Assembly (NCBI GenBank): GCA_035610365.1
Contig: CM069433.1
Coordinates: forward strand, 179,816,882 to 179,880,881
DNA length: 64,000 nucleotides
Origin: Aquatica leii
Lineage: Eukaryota; Arthropoda; Insecta; Coleoptera; Lampyridae
Direction of reading: 5' to 3'
Part shown: piece by piece, positions 45,720 to 58,729 of the stretch
Position numbering within the stretch: the stretch's first letter is position 1
Layout of the letters: the number at the start of each line of letters is the position of its first letter
Translations under genes and position numbers: made by a program
Notes under the pieces: generated by a model
The model's input: only the letters and a program-made list of their open reading frames with translations
Database searches by the model: none
What the model was told of the DNA's origin: nothing

Positions 45720-47387
45720 AACTTTAACACTGTAAACTCTTCGTTTCTTGTACTTTTTCGTTCGCTATTGAAAATAATAAGCTCATTATTATTTAACTAA
45801 AAGGCTGTGTTTCGCCCTCTGGGATTTCTGTACAATTTCCGTATGTTGGTGAGTTAAAACTTGTATAATTGGCTGAACTGGTTCGGAAACAGATTGCCTA
45901 GACTATAGGGAAATTTGCTACAAGGCCTTTGTTTCATTTAAAAGGGTTATTTTACATCAGGGAGCGAAGATAGTGGTCTCTGTAACTTTGTTTTAATCCG
46001 CTTTAGGGTAAACGACCTTTTTACTGTTTATCTATCTTTGTCTATGAGTAATTGTCTCATTTAAAAATTGTCAAGCAAGTTAATTTTTTAAACGTTGAAC
46101 GCATTATTACACACAGAATGAGATTACGTTAAAAAATAACGTATATTACTACGGGAGTAAGTAGAATTATCTTTCCGGTATAATTAGTAACCCACAGATC
46201 AACGGTGAACACACACGTTGCAGTGTTAAAGCACGCAGAATTCTTAATCGCAGTCAATACATCTGTAGCCGTTAATTTCAGATATTAAAAGAAAATCAAA
46301 ATAGATACAGACGGAATGCCTGGAACTGAAAGTATACGTTTCGTTAATAATAATCGTCTACTTCCTACGTTAACCATTAGAAACTGCATTAATTTTTTTA
46401 TTTCAACCAAAATGGGTTAGATACGCTAATTGATAATTTGTTCGTAATATTTAATAAGCAGCTAATAAATTATTAATGATCTTCTAAAACTAATTTGTGT
46501 AAAAAATGCTATGCAAAGCAATTATCTATTTATTAATTATTAAGTGAGCAAAAAATTAAATACGTAGAGATAATTAAGCTCATTATTAATCATTTCAAAA
46601 GTTTCTGTTTTCAGCTACGTTTACTAAGCGTTTTTTATGCTTTTTTGTTAATCTAATAATTATGGTAGGTTTGTTAGCATTTTATTGGCGATGTCATCTT
46701 GTTACAAATATTTAATTCATTTAAAACTTCTTTTCGTAATTATTTGTTTATACAATTCTGTCTGTATCACGTAACATTGTAAAATAATCAAGTTTTTAGA
46801 AAATAAATCAATCCAAGTTAAAAAATATGTAATTTAAGCCTTTAAATCTCATGAAAACACTATAGTGCTTTTCAAAGATTATCTAGTACTAATGGTTTTA
46901 AAAAATGATATATACTTAAAGCTGCACTTTTTCTAGGTTTAGAAATGGCACACACACACCTCAGGCCCATCACAAATACACATAATGGGGACCCCACTCT
47001 CAGTTGAAAATTTTTAGTCATAAAGTCGTTTTACATTTTGTTTCTGCGATTAAAAATTAATGGATATGTGCAATGATAAAAAAATGCATTGCTTGAGTAA
47101 TATTTTCATGTATGTACACATACAATTAAAATAGACATATTAAATATACATATATAGGTATATTATTACAAAGAAAATACAGTATTTTTTTAACTTTCTG
47201 CGCCGAAAAATCACAATTTAGCGTTTTAGCTAAATTATGCTCAATAGAAATCACAACCAATGAATTTAACCTCTTCTAGCGCATAGTATTTCTTAAATGA
47301 TTTTTATTGTATGTCTGTATGATCTGTTGCATTCTGTCACAGTTACAGATACAGTACAAAATATTCTTGTCGCACTGCCTCAAAGAA
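45720..47387. other. AT-rich, no recognised gene
   Basis: About 1.7 kb with only scattered short ORFs. A CA-rich patch near 46950-47000 and a GC-richer patch near 46190-46260 have no recognised identity. The BEL/Pao fossil starts at about 47393. Confidence 0.5.
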
Positions 47388-47392
47388 ATTAT

Positions 47393-47660
47393 TGTAATTA
47401 AAATTTTTATTATAGTATTAGTTATTAGTTAATAAGGATGTTGGTCTATTGTACATTTGTTTTCTCTTAAGAATAATCCTGGTATAAATAATGATATAGT
47501 AGATAATTTTGTTGGTACTAATAATATTCCCCCCTCCTCATGGATTATTTTTTTTGTTAAAGCTTCTTATTTAATCTGTTTCATATATTTTTTTTTATTA
47601 TCGACCAATAAGAATCGCCCCTGTAATTAAGGGAAATGAAAGGTTGAACGCAACCTAACA
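47393..47660 (+). repeat. 5' LTR of BEL/Pao fossil 2
   Basis: About 268 bp beginning TGTAATTAAAATT and ending CAACCTAACA. It aligns along its length with 52516-52803, with substitutions and small length differences. Similarity runs a few bases beyond the assigned start, so the edge is good to about five bases. Confidence 0.85.
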
Positions 47661-50600
47661 ATAATTTAATTTAATATAGTTAGTTCTATTTTTGCTTAGA
47701 CGGTTACTTAGAATAATAATTTGAAAATATATGTAGTGGTGTTTGCAAATATAATTTTTATATTAAACCTCTTATTATTATTAATGCAACGCGTACGAAA
47801 AAGTGCGTGTAGTTGTGCAGCAGCTACATAGACGGTATATTTTCTGCATTTATTAAATCAGAACACATTTGTCTATTTTTTTCCGGTAATTTTGAGGAGT
47901 GAATGTCGTTTTTTGATACATTTCAAGCTATGGTCCATAATAACGAAACGATAGCTGACTCAAAAATTGCACTATCTGAAATCATCTTTAAAGGGAGAGG
48001 CCGCGAACTTGTTACAATCTTTTGAAATTTCCGCGGTAAATTATCTCGTTGCATAAAACATGTTAAATAATCGGTATGACAATAAAAGGCTAATAATTCC
48101 AAAGCACATTAAGTCCATGTTTGACATTCCACGAATTAGCAAGGAATCTCAAACCTGCATACGGTCTATTATTGACAAGGTTCAAAAGCTTTCGACGGAG
48201 TATTAAGATGATCGTTTAATTCACTTGTTATGTAGTAAATTAGATGTAACCACATTAAAGGAATGGGAAATAACGGTTCCTGATAAGGAATATCCCACCT
48301 TAGATAACTTAATACAATTTTTAGAAAGAAAGTGTCAAACTCTAGAAATAATTGATAAACGGAATGATTCTGTTAACAATAGGGAGCCTCGAAATAAAAG
48401 AGTCACACTGCAAACCGCTTCAATAAGTAATAGTTGTCAATGTTGCAACAAAGATCACGCTATTAGTACGGGTGAAGTGTTTCTATCATTTCCAATAAAA
48501 ACGCGAATCACCAAAATAAAGGATAAGCGTTTATGCATTAATTGCTTTAAGTCAAATCACACTACGTTTTATTGCAAGGCTTAAAAATGCGGTAAGTCTG
48601 ATAAGAAAGGTAACTCGCTGTTGCATTTAGAATTAAGTTTAGGTCGTCTGCTCAAGATACTAGTTCTAAGGAAGTAACTTCTAATTCAGTGCCTAGTACC
48701 TCGTCTGCAAATTTAACAAATATTTCTCAGTGTTTCCATACCAGTAATCATGATCAGGTGCCTTTATCGACAGCAGTAATTAACATATTAGATTACAAGG
48801 AAAACTGGCATCCTTGCAGGGATCTCCTTAATTCGGGATCTCAGACAAATTTTCACTCAGGCGTTAGCAAATAAATTAGGGCTTCCAATCAAATATACGC
48901 GGCTTTTTGTGACGGGTGTAGCTAATTCTAATAATGTTGTCGAGCATAAAGTTAACGTAGTTATAGGTTATAGCTTAAATGGCTATCGCGAAGACACGAA
49001 CTGTTATGTTTTAAACAGAATCACTGAAAAAATACCGTTATTGCCAATCACGGCATAATATTCATACATCCGTAAAAATATTACTCTTGCAGACCCAAAC
49101 TCCCCTGGGTGTTGTGTATTCGGCAAATTTAGGGTCGTAAATCTGAAGCAGGTTTCCAAAAAACCAAATTAGGATGGATTATTGGAGGCAAGATTGGGGT
49201 TGGAAATGTTCAATCTAGTGTTAGTTGCAACTTTGTTGCGAATAGCTTAGACCAGAAATTAGAGAGATTTTGGCAAATAGACAATATTTCGATAAACGAC
49301 AAATACTCTTAAGAAGAGCAACGGTGTGAAAAACATTTTTTAGATAATTACTCACGCGCAAGCGGAGGGTTTCTCGTAAGGGTACCATTCAAATCAGAGC
49401 CAGGTCAGCTGGGTAATTCTAGGGATATAGCATTTAAACGTTTTTTAAATCTAGAGAAAAAACTAGCTCACACACCTAACGTAAATCATGAATATGATAA
49501 GTTTATTAAAGAATATTTAGAGTTAGGTCACGTGAAAGAAATTTCTAACTGCGAGGAGTTGGAAAATATTAAATATTTCTATTTGCCACATCACTGTGTT
49601 ATAAAAAAAGAAAGTCTGACCACAAAGTTGCGAGTAGTGTTTGATGGTTCTGTTAAGACAACTAGTGGTAAATCCTTAAATGACATTTTAATAGTATACA
49701 AGAGTCACTTGTTTCTATATTAACGCGATTTAGAACGCATAAATATGTTCTAAATGCCGACATTACAAACATGTATAGGCAAGTCTTAGTAAATCCTGAA
49801 GAAACTAGGTTTCAGCGCATACTGTGGCAGTTTTTACCATCAGATAAAATTAATACCTATGAGCTATCTACAGTCACATATAGTACATGCCCGGCTTCAT
49901 TTTCAGCTACTAGGTGCCTTCAGCAAGCTGCTATAGATATCATCAAAAGGTACCTTTTAGGTTCGCGTATAATCATGCAGGATTTTTACGTTGATGATTT
50001 ACTGACAGGTGCTGACACAGTTGATAACGTGAATAAAATTAGGAAAGAAATTGTCAGCATTTTAAGTACTGCTGGTTTCCACTTGCGTTAATGGTTATCA
50101 AACAATGCTAATGTTGTAAAATGCATACAGGGTGAAGAAAATGTAGTTCTAGACTTCTACAGACGAGTGCTAAAAATGTTAGGTTTGCAGTGGCACGCAA
50201 AACATGATTTGTTTAAATTTTCCATTAAGCCATTTGTAGATCGTGATAAAAAATCAAAACGCATTATATTGTCAGACATCACGAAAATTTTTGCCCCTTT
50301 AGGATTTTTAACTCCGGTCACCATAACAACAGAAATTCTGTTACAAGAGCTATGGAAATTAAAAATAGATTGGGACAAATATTCTTCCTAGTGCAATTAT
50401 CGTAGATCCATTGAGGTCCTTAATGAAATAATTGTTAACAAGTGTATCATACCTAGTGATAAGCCTAATTCAGTTGAAATTCACGGATTTTGTGATGTAA
50501 GCGAAAATGCTTACGGTGCTTGCGTTTATATACGCAGCGAGGCCAAATCGGAACCATACAATCAAACTTAATTTGTTCAAAATCGCGAGTAGTCCCTTTA

Positions 50601-52515
50601 AAGTCAATTAGCATACCGCGGTTAGAACTTTGTGGCGCCGTGTTATTAGTCAATTTGATTTGAAATTTTCTAAAGTCGTTAGGATTGATTAATTATAAAA
50701 CCTTTTATTGGACAGACCCGACCATTGCTTTAGCGTGGCTAAATTCTGAATCTGTTTGTTGCAAATCGTATAAGTCACATACAGCAGCACACGAATTTTA
50801 ATTGCGACTGGCATCACGTGCCTACGCAAGATAATCCTGCGGATTTAGTCTCTCGGAGAATCAAACCTTTAGACATGATTAATAACAGTTTTTGGTGGAA
50901 TGGCCCAAAATGGTTGAGATCAGACAAATATGCTAGACCAACGCTTAATGTAACAAGCATGCCAAAATAATTGCCCAACTCGAAGAGAACCGTAGCCTCT
51001 CTTACCATTACAGTTATAGCCAATGATTTCGAATATTTATGTTCCAAATATTCGTCTTTCAACAAATTGGTGAGAATAGTTTAGAATAGCCTACTGCATT
51101 CGGTTTTGTAAGAATACAAGGGTTATAAATGAACAAGATCGGCGAAATGGCCTATTAAGTAAAGCGGAACTTACATCTGCTAGAAACCATATTATCAAGA
51201 TTATACGACATTCACAATTTCTCACTGAAATTCAGTCTCTAACGGCGTACAAGCCAATCAGCAAATCCAGTCGTCTACTATCTTTAACTCCATTTTTAGT
51301 TCAAAACGAACTTCTTCGAGTCGGTGGTAGATTAAAAACCCCAATAAGAATTCATTACGACGTTTGTCATCCCATACTTCTGCCTGCTAGACATGATTTC
51401 ACTAATCTTTTTATAAGACAAGAACATTTAAATAACTTACATGCTGGTAGCAGTACTACTTTACCTTGCGTGCGAACGAATTATTGGCCTTTAAATGCTC
51501 AAAACAATGTAAGGAAAATCATAAATGAATGTGTTACATGTTTTCGCGACAGTCCTAGGGTTTTACATCCACTAATGGGTGACCTCCCCTCAGTACGTGT
51601 CACTACTTCACGGCCATTCTTAATCAGTGGTGTCGACTATTGCGACCCATTTGTAATAAAGGAAGGCAATCGAAAAAGCAAGAAAACGCTTAAGGCGTAC
51701 GCCGCAATCTTTTTTCTATACGTGTCGTGCATATGGTAGTTGTATCTGACTTCATTGCTCGCTTAAGCGTTTTATTGCGCAAAGGGGAAAAATTTCAGAT
51801 TTGTACTCGGACAAGGGAACGAACTTTGTAGAGGTTTGTCAAAAATTCGTAAAAGATAACCATAACTCAATTGTAGAAAGTTTAGAGTCCCATTAATTTG
51901 GCATTTCATTTCCTCCGACTCGCTTCATTTTGGTGGTATTTGGGAGGCTGCCGCGCAATCAGCCAAACATCATTTAAAACGAGTAGCAGGTACAGCTTCA
52001 CTGACTTTTGAAGAAATGTGTACATTAATGTGTCAAATTGAGGCTATTTTGAACTCCAGACCACTCACTCCTATAAGCAATGATCGCAATGACCTTGCAT
52101 TTCTGAATCCTGCTCATTTCATGATTGGCGGCTCATTGTTTGAACTGAATGAGTCTGATTATCAAACCCAAAGGATCCAACAGGTGACTTAATATTTTTG
52201 GAATCGCTGGTCTACGGAATATCTAGCGCAGTTACATCAAGGGGTAAATGGAAGGTTACCAAAGGCTCTCAATTACAAATTGGTCAAATAGTTATTCTTG
52301 GACAAGACAATGCCTCGTCGCTTCAGTGGAAAAAAAGGGCGATTGCTCGCCACGCATCCTGGTACTGATGGTGTGGTGCGAGCAGCAACTGTAAAAACTG
52401 CAGGTGATAATGATGTGCGTCGAGCTGCATCAAGACTTTGTATTCTTTCGCTTAAAGATACGAACAAATTTTAATTTGCTAGTGACAATAATAAGAACTT
52501 TGAAAACGTAATTAT

Positions 52516-52803
52516 TGTAGTTAGAATTTTTTTATAGTATTAGTTATTAGTTAATAAGGATGTTTGTCTATTGTACATTTGTTTTCTCTTAAGAATAATC
52601 CTTGTATAATGAATGGTATAATAGATAATTTTGTCGGTAGTAATAATATTCCCACCGCCTCAAGGCTTGGTTTCTTTTTGTTAAAACTTCTTTGTTTAAT
52701 CTGTTTCATATATAACGGACACTTTCCTTTTTTTTGTTATTATCGACCAATAAAAATTGCCCTATAATTAAGGAAAATGGAAGGTTGAATGCAACCTAAA
52801 ACA
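52516..52803 (+). repeat. 3' LTR of BEL/Pao fossil 2
   Basis: About 288 bp beginning TGTAGTTAGAATT and ending AACCTAAAACA, the partner of 47393-47660. Shared phrases include TTAGTTATTAGTTAATAAGG and TTTGTTTTCTCTTAAGAATA. Confidence 0.85.
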
Positions 52804-54649
52804 TGTTGCAATGATGACGAGAGGTGCTTGAAGACGTTTTTCAGATTTTCAGAAAAGAAGACTACTTATGAAATTCTTTAAGAATAAGATCTTATTTACA
52901 TTTATTTGTTTATATTTAGTAGTGCGGAGATGAAGATTAAGTACATTTATTATAATTACGATAGACTCAAAGACATTGTATTTAGCTCAGTTTTTGCAGT
53001 TTAATTCTTTTATATAATTAAAAATCTTTTAAAGCTGATAATTAGAACTAACAAAACGTATTTTTAAAGGTACTTTTTGTTATATTTTGCAATGGCTCGG
53101 GGCCTGCACACAGTAAAAGTATATAGGATTTGTGTCTTTATTGCAAGCAGATTGACTCGTGATAAACGTTAATAAAGGTCACATATTTCAGATGTCATAA
53201 AATGTATGTAAAAATTAATATCAAAAAGTTTTAAGTTTACATTTTCTTAATAGTAAGACTGTTTTGTTAAGTCTTTTGCAATGTGAAAGTCTAACGATTA
53301 TGTTATCTTTTTGATGTTTGACTAGATGATCTCTTTGTGTTTGGTTGTTTTGTCTTTGGTTTATTTTGCCCATTTATTACTTTAATTCTATTAACTTGAT
53401 CTCTCCAGTGTTAAAGTCTCTCTTGTAAACTTTATCTTGCGCTTTGAGTTTCTCGCTAGCTAATGAACTTTTTACTTGATTTCTTAAGAACCCCATCGAC
53501 AATCAAATATGATAGTCAAACTATACCTGATGCCCAAACTAACACCAAACTCAACATGTTCGATGAGCTACATACACAGTCGAATTCAGGATTGAGCATT
53601 TAGCCCAATGTTATTAGTAATGTTATAGATTTTAAATCTGGTGTAGCTATTTGTGTTTCTTGTGTTCCGATTAATAAAAAAAAAAGAAAGCGCCACGGGT
53701 GTAAGCGAAGCAATGGCTTTTATAGCAAAACAAACTCAGTCATATGATACTTTTCTTGAATTGCAACATACAAGTGCATTTAGCAACAAAGCGATTTATA
53801 CAATGTTTTATTTATTGCGCAACGTTTTCACCATTATGTAGTAGCAGTCGTTCTCTGGAAATTATTATTTTTCTTTCTCAATCAACACAGTTTAGTCTTC
53901 TTTGCTTATGTGCTTGTTACAGTAATTTTTACTTTTAACATTCCACAACGAGCGTTGATCTATGTACAGTTCTATAAATTCTGCCCAGAACTGTTTGTTG
54001 TCATTAAAGACATTTTCAAATAACAATGATTACTGTATACTACTCTACGAGGACTAGGGTAGGCAGAGAACTGAGCCCGTGTCAGGCTCGTCGCTCGACC
54101 GCTATCAATTCAAAATCTAACATGTTGGGTGCGCGGTTGGAGTTGGAGGTAGTTATACAACCGAGCGTCCAACTCAACAAATCCGTCAAGCATGTTGGAA
54201 GCGAGCACATACACGATATAATATGTTAGACGAGCCGCAAGATCCAAACATGCTCGATCAACAGGTTCCACTGACGATGGTAGCTTTAACTCATAACGTT
54301 TTTATTTCTGTTGTCTAGATAGTATAGGTTTCTGACCGTTACTCTGCTGCGTACATACTGACTTCTAATCTGACATCTAAAAAAAAGTTTCTCGGTGTAG
54401 GCATTTACAGCAGTTTACATGTTCTCTCGTTATAATCATTGTTTTCCTGTTCTCTGCCGACATTCGAATGTTATGTAATTTTTTGCCGTTTTTTGAAATC
54501 TGTACAGTTGTTGCAAGTTCTCTGTCTTCAGTATTGCATCATCAGTGTAGTATTTTCATCCATTTTTGTCCCATTATTATCTTTCATCAACTTTCGCAAG
54601 ACTAAAAAATCGACGTAAATCAATATGTATTATTATAAAAAAAAATATT
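52804..54649. other. No recognised gene; word-repeat block at 54.0-54.3 kb
   Basis: Mostly AT-rich. GC-richer sequence at about 54040-54280 and a piece at 53540-53580 share related words (AACATGTTCGA, AACATGCTCGA, AGCATGTTGGAAG, AACATGTTGGG), suggesting a small element with internal repeated sites. A lysine-rich minus-strand stretch near 53390-53490 resembles no family with confidence. Confidence 0.4.
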
Positions 54650-56262
54650 TATTTACAGTCTTCAGTTTCGAGAATGATCGCTCTGCCGTCCTCGATCAGA
54701 ACCAAGTTTGCCAACTGCCTGATGGAACGGATTTTCGACAATTGATCCTTCAGACAGCTTTGCAGGGACAAGATTTAACAGTTGGTCGGTTACGTCGTCG
54801 TAGTACATTTCGCTGAACTTTTCGCACCGCTTCGCAAGTTCTTCTTCAGAAAACTCCAATAAATTCTGTGGCTGAATTATCGCGAACGAATCGACAATTT
54901 GGCTCAAGCCAACAAATCGGTGTCTCAATTGAGTGACTACAATATCCAAACACGCATAGTAAACATTTACTTGGAATCGTTTCTCGCCGTCAGACAGACG
55001 TTGGTCTTCGCAATGTTCGTCAAAATAGCGCTTCATCTTTTTAACCCGTTTCGCAGAAAATTCCGATTTCGCACCCCATGCGGCAGCAAGCTTTACTGCA
55101 TCGGATTTGGCTTTGTCGAAGTGACCTCTAAATTACGTTAAATCTTACCGGGCTGCTTCAATCAGATCTCGGGCTTGCCACAAATCAAAATCAGACTTTT
55201 GGAGTTTTTCAAGATATGTGAATGTAGCACAACTTGGAAGACAAACTCAAACGTCTCGATTTCTTTCTTTAAATTGCACGCATCTGCTCGCTCAGATGGG
55301 TTCTTACTGGTTAAGATTATTTTTGACAAAGCGCGTAAAATATCCGAATATTTGTGACGAACAGCCAAAAGCGAATCATTTCTGCTGGACCACCTGGTAG
55401 GGCACAAACGCTTCAATCGTAGGTCGCTTGCCTTCTCCGCTGATGTTAGTATTTCTAAGAGCAAGGCCCAACGCTTGATGCTGACATCGAAAAAAACGTA
55501 CAGTTTCTCTAACGTTGTGAAAAACTTGCTGACCTCCAAAATTCCATTCAACGCATCATTCAACATAAGATTTAAATTGTGGGCAGCGCAGTGTACATAA
55601 ACTGCCCGATCAACTTCGGCCAAAATTCGCTGTCGTAACCTTACCCTCGACATTTTGATAAATCGATACTTGAAAACCATATCAACAATGCATATTAAAA
55701 CCATTTAACATTGTACAATGCATATTGAGTAAAAAATAAAAATACTCCAGATCGAAAATACCTTTGCTTTTGATGCTGTCGATTATTTCTTCTTGAAGAC
55801 CATGCGCCAAACCATCGTCAACCTTCTTGAAGCTCAGAAACGATTCGTTGATCTTAATTTCGGTCGGCCTTCCAGATTCGTTTTGAACTACAGTGACGTA
55901 CCGACAAGTTGATCGATTTTCGCGATGTCTTGGGTCGTGTCCATTATCATAGAGAAAAAAAGCGCTGAATTTATATCGTTTACAATTTTGTTGGAAACAG
56001 CCTGACTCAACAAATGAATCAGCTCGTACTGAATTGCTGGACTCAAATATCGTATTGAACGCGCCGGTTTCGCGATCAGTTCCTGCAAAGTCACATTGTA
56101 CTTAGCAAGTATCTCAACAATTTTAAAAATCATACTAAAATAAATAATTACTTTTTGTTCTCAACTGTAACGAACAAGCAAAAAAAAACTCAAATGGGGA
56201 CACCTTGTAGTTGGGGGCCCCACCGCGTTGCACCCGCTGGACTGGCGGTAGTTACGCCACTG
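54650..56262 (-). mobile_element. hAT transposon fragment 2 (DUF4371 type)
   Basis: Minus-strand hAT transposase remnants. DUF4371 sequence at 55888-56133 has P-A-I-Q-Y-E-L-I-H-L and M-I-M-D-T-T-Q-D. Middle sequence near 55740-55890 has N-E-S-F-L-S-F. The RNase H-like core at 55162-55660 has YVHCAAHNLNLMLNDAL and C-P-T-R-W-S-S-R. A further domain lies at 54662-55036. The C-terminal dimerisation block is missing, and its 3' end is not recognised. The outer 5' end is a hAT terminus at 56262. Its insertion point lies within Penelope sequence. Three to four frame changes separate long open pieces of up to 180 codons, so it is moderately old. Confidence 0.82.
56244..56262 (-). repeat. hAT terminus of fragment 2
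   Basis: On the minus strand the element begins CAGTGGCGTAACTACCGCC, a classic hAT end. The flank GTAGACGT is then Penelope sequence and would be one copy of the 8-bp target duplication. A similar CAGTGGCGTAACC block occurs at 62976-62988. Confidence 0.7.
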
Positions 56263-56640
56263 GTAGACGTTTGTAGCAATCTTCCGAGAGTAAGTTCGTC
56301 ATTTTATTGTTGGAACTTATATGATCATAACGACTGTGGCGTTTCCTTTATCTGCTCTCAGTACTAAAATGTCCTTGTTCTCACGTAACCGCTTAGTTTT
56401 GCGAAAAATTCGTTCAGTATGAGAATTTAGAAGATGTTTAATTCTCTTACTTGATGGCAATACGTTGTGGTCTCGACAGCGTTTTAGAAATTCTAGGTCT
56501 GTTAAGTGGTAGTAGCGTCTTGCGAAACGTCAGTTTGTTAGAGTTTACGAACGACAATACGGCAAAGATCAAGTTCTACTTCTGGTTTTGGCTCTCAAGA
56601 AGAGACTAACACCAAGCATAAAAAGTCTAGGTGTTTAAGC
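56263..56640 (-). mobile_element. Penelope-like fragment 3 (RT N-terminal part)
   Basis: Minus-strand sequence reads D-L-E-F-L-K-R-C-R-D near 56470-56505, then DILVLRADKGNATVVM near 56310-56360 and N-N-K-M-T-N-L-L-S-E-D near 56275-56305. This is the conserved N-terminal RT block of Penelope-like elements. It is cut off at 56262 by the hAT end, which suggests that the hAT jumped into it. The remainder of the Penelope copy is not visible beyond the hAT, and frame breaks are present. Confidence 0.7.
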
Positions 56641-58729
56641 CGAAAGTCGCTTATAATCATTACCTATTTTGAAAAACAATGGATATTTTTATAGAAAATA
56701 ATTTTTTGTCTACTATTCATTAAATTAATACAAAATTCTATTTAATGAAAGATTCTTGTGTTAAATTATTTACTACATTAAAAGATAAACATATAAAAGA
56801 AAATACGTTTACTTATTTCAAATAATATAATTTTACAGTTTTCTCTAAGTTTAATAACATTTTGCAAAATCCATTTATTATAACAAATAATTTTACGTAA
56901 CAAAATCTGTTTGTGTAACACGTGAATATTGTGTACTTTAATAAAATAAATTGCTTCTCGATCTCAAGTGACCGAAGAAAATAAATTCAATATGTTGTTA
57001 CTTTTGATAAATAGACAATACAGAAACATATTTCTATAGAATAAAAGTTAGAAAAGCAAAGACATTCGTGCACAAACGTAACACACACATCCGTTAGAAA
57101 ATAAACAGAAACTGATTATGGTAATATGTAATAAAGATATGAAATAAAAACCTTCATGTTACTAATCCTTCAGATTCTTCGTTTATGACCGTAGTTCCGT
57201 TTCAAACCACAATACATTTTCTTTTAAATAACCAATTTTGTAGAAAATACAAACTCTTTTGTGTTAGGATTAACGCAAAGTTTGTAGAATTTTTACTACA
57301 ATAGACATATGATGAAGCCTAGTCAACGAATAGGCATTGAAATAATTTGAATACTTTCTTTGGAAGTATTTATTCCGCACGATATACGATTTACAAAACA
57401 TTGTTTTGCTTTACTTTTAAAATGCGTTATAATAATTCCGCAAGTTATTTTAATATGCTGCAAATGTAGAAAGTATTGGTTGTATACGACAAAAAACGAA
57501 GCAGGAATTAATTTACATAAAGAATTAATAACTAATAGAACTTGAAAATGTTAAATAGGAACAAAGAAAAGTGGAATATTTTTTCATAATTAACTAAATG
57601 AACTTTCATAGATTTCTTTAAAACGTGATTTTAATACATTTAATTATGTATAACAAAAAACAATACTGTCTAGAACATTTGGTATTGAAAATATAAAAAT
57701 TAATCAATCCATTACAAGAACTTAGGAACCATTTAAAAATCAGAAATAGTAAAAAGCCTTGATTAAAATCCATACTATTAAACGTTGGTTGGACTGAAAC
57801 GTCCCACAAAAATAAGTTTCAATAAGTTTATTAAAATAAACAAAATTAAGCTTGCGTAATAATTATAGATATTTATTGACTGTCTTTTTGTTTCAAAATC
57901 ATACAATATAGAAAAAATCTAAAACATTAACTAAAAATATCCTTGTTGTTTTCTGGGTGATATCCTAGAAAAATTTATAAGGGATAACGTCATGATATAA
58001 GAATTTTTATTTAGATAAAATGTTTATCGCAAATGTTTATTAATAAGAATCTAAGATTACCTACTTAAATTCCCCGTGATAGATTAAAAATAATTTTAAA
58101 TATAACTTTTAGTCATATAGAAAGTATTTAATTATCTCTTAGCGTTAAGGCAGCATTTGTAAAAAACAAATCGCTCGACCATTTTTTCGTCGACTTCATT
58201 CATTGAAATCATTTCATCAATTCATTTATTGTGCTGTAATAAGAAAACCTGAGTACCTGTAATTTATAATCAGGCAATTCAATAAATTACGCGGAGACTT
58301 TTAACATTCACCCCACTTGTTTTACAGTGTTTTGGGAAACAGTCCGACACCACACTTATGAGAAACGGTACGCAAAAGACAAATAAAATTTGATGGGAAA
58401 ATGGACTTTATTTCCTTCCTAAAAAAATCGAAGAAATAAAAACCCGTTACGCATTTCCTGAAAACACAAGCGCTTCCCAAATTATTTCAAAACAACGCGC
58501 TATTATGTGTTAGCAACTTTTTGTTTTAGTAGGTTCTATTGGTAACATCAATGAAATTATTTGACAAAACATTCTCTACCGTAAACATTGATTTATCCCA
58601 AAATATCTAACCAGTAGTATGGCAAAAATTATGTTATCAAACGAATTTTTTTAAAAGTAATGATTAACGACACGTAACATATGGTACTGCAATAATAAAA
58701 ATATATGGACCAAATGGGAGAATTTTTTA
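56641..58729. other. AT-rich desert
   Basis: About 2.1 kb without recognisable coding remnants, RNA genes or paired repeats. A GACTGAAACGTCCC at about 57793 resembles the 3' part of a hammerhead, but the required core is absent. Confidence 0.55.

Larger units (their letters stand above)
47393..52803 (+). mobile_element. BEL/Pao LTR retrotransposon fossil 2, both LTRs
   Basis: A plus-strand BEL/Pao element of about 5.4 kb with recognisable LTRs at both ends. Parts in order are: gag of the DUF1759 type (about 47900-48230), CCHC-type knuckles (48420-48580), an aspartic-protease-like region (about 48790-48900), the RT (about 49380-50100, with the YVDDLLTG box), RNase H-like sequence (about 50250-50800), and integrase with the Pao C-terminal domain (about 51300-52470). 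It is broken, with well over ten breaks. The LTRs have diverged noticeably from one another, which points to an old insertion. No exact 5-bp target duplication was seen. Confidence 0.88.

Noticed and set aside
57765-57810. GACTGAAACGTCCC resembling a hammerhead 3' half
   Set aside because: The upstream core reads TTGATTA instead of CUGANGA, and stems I and II cannot be paired convincingly.
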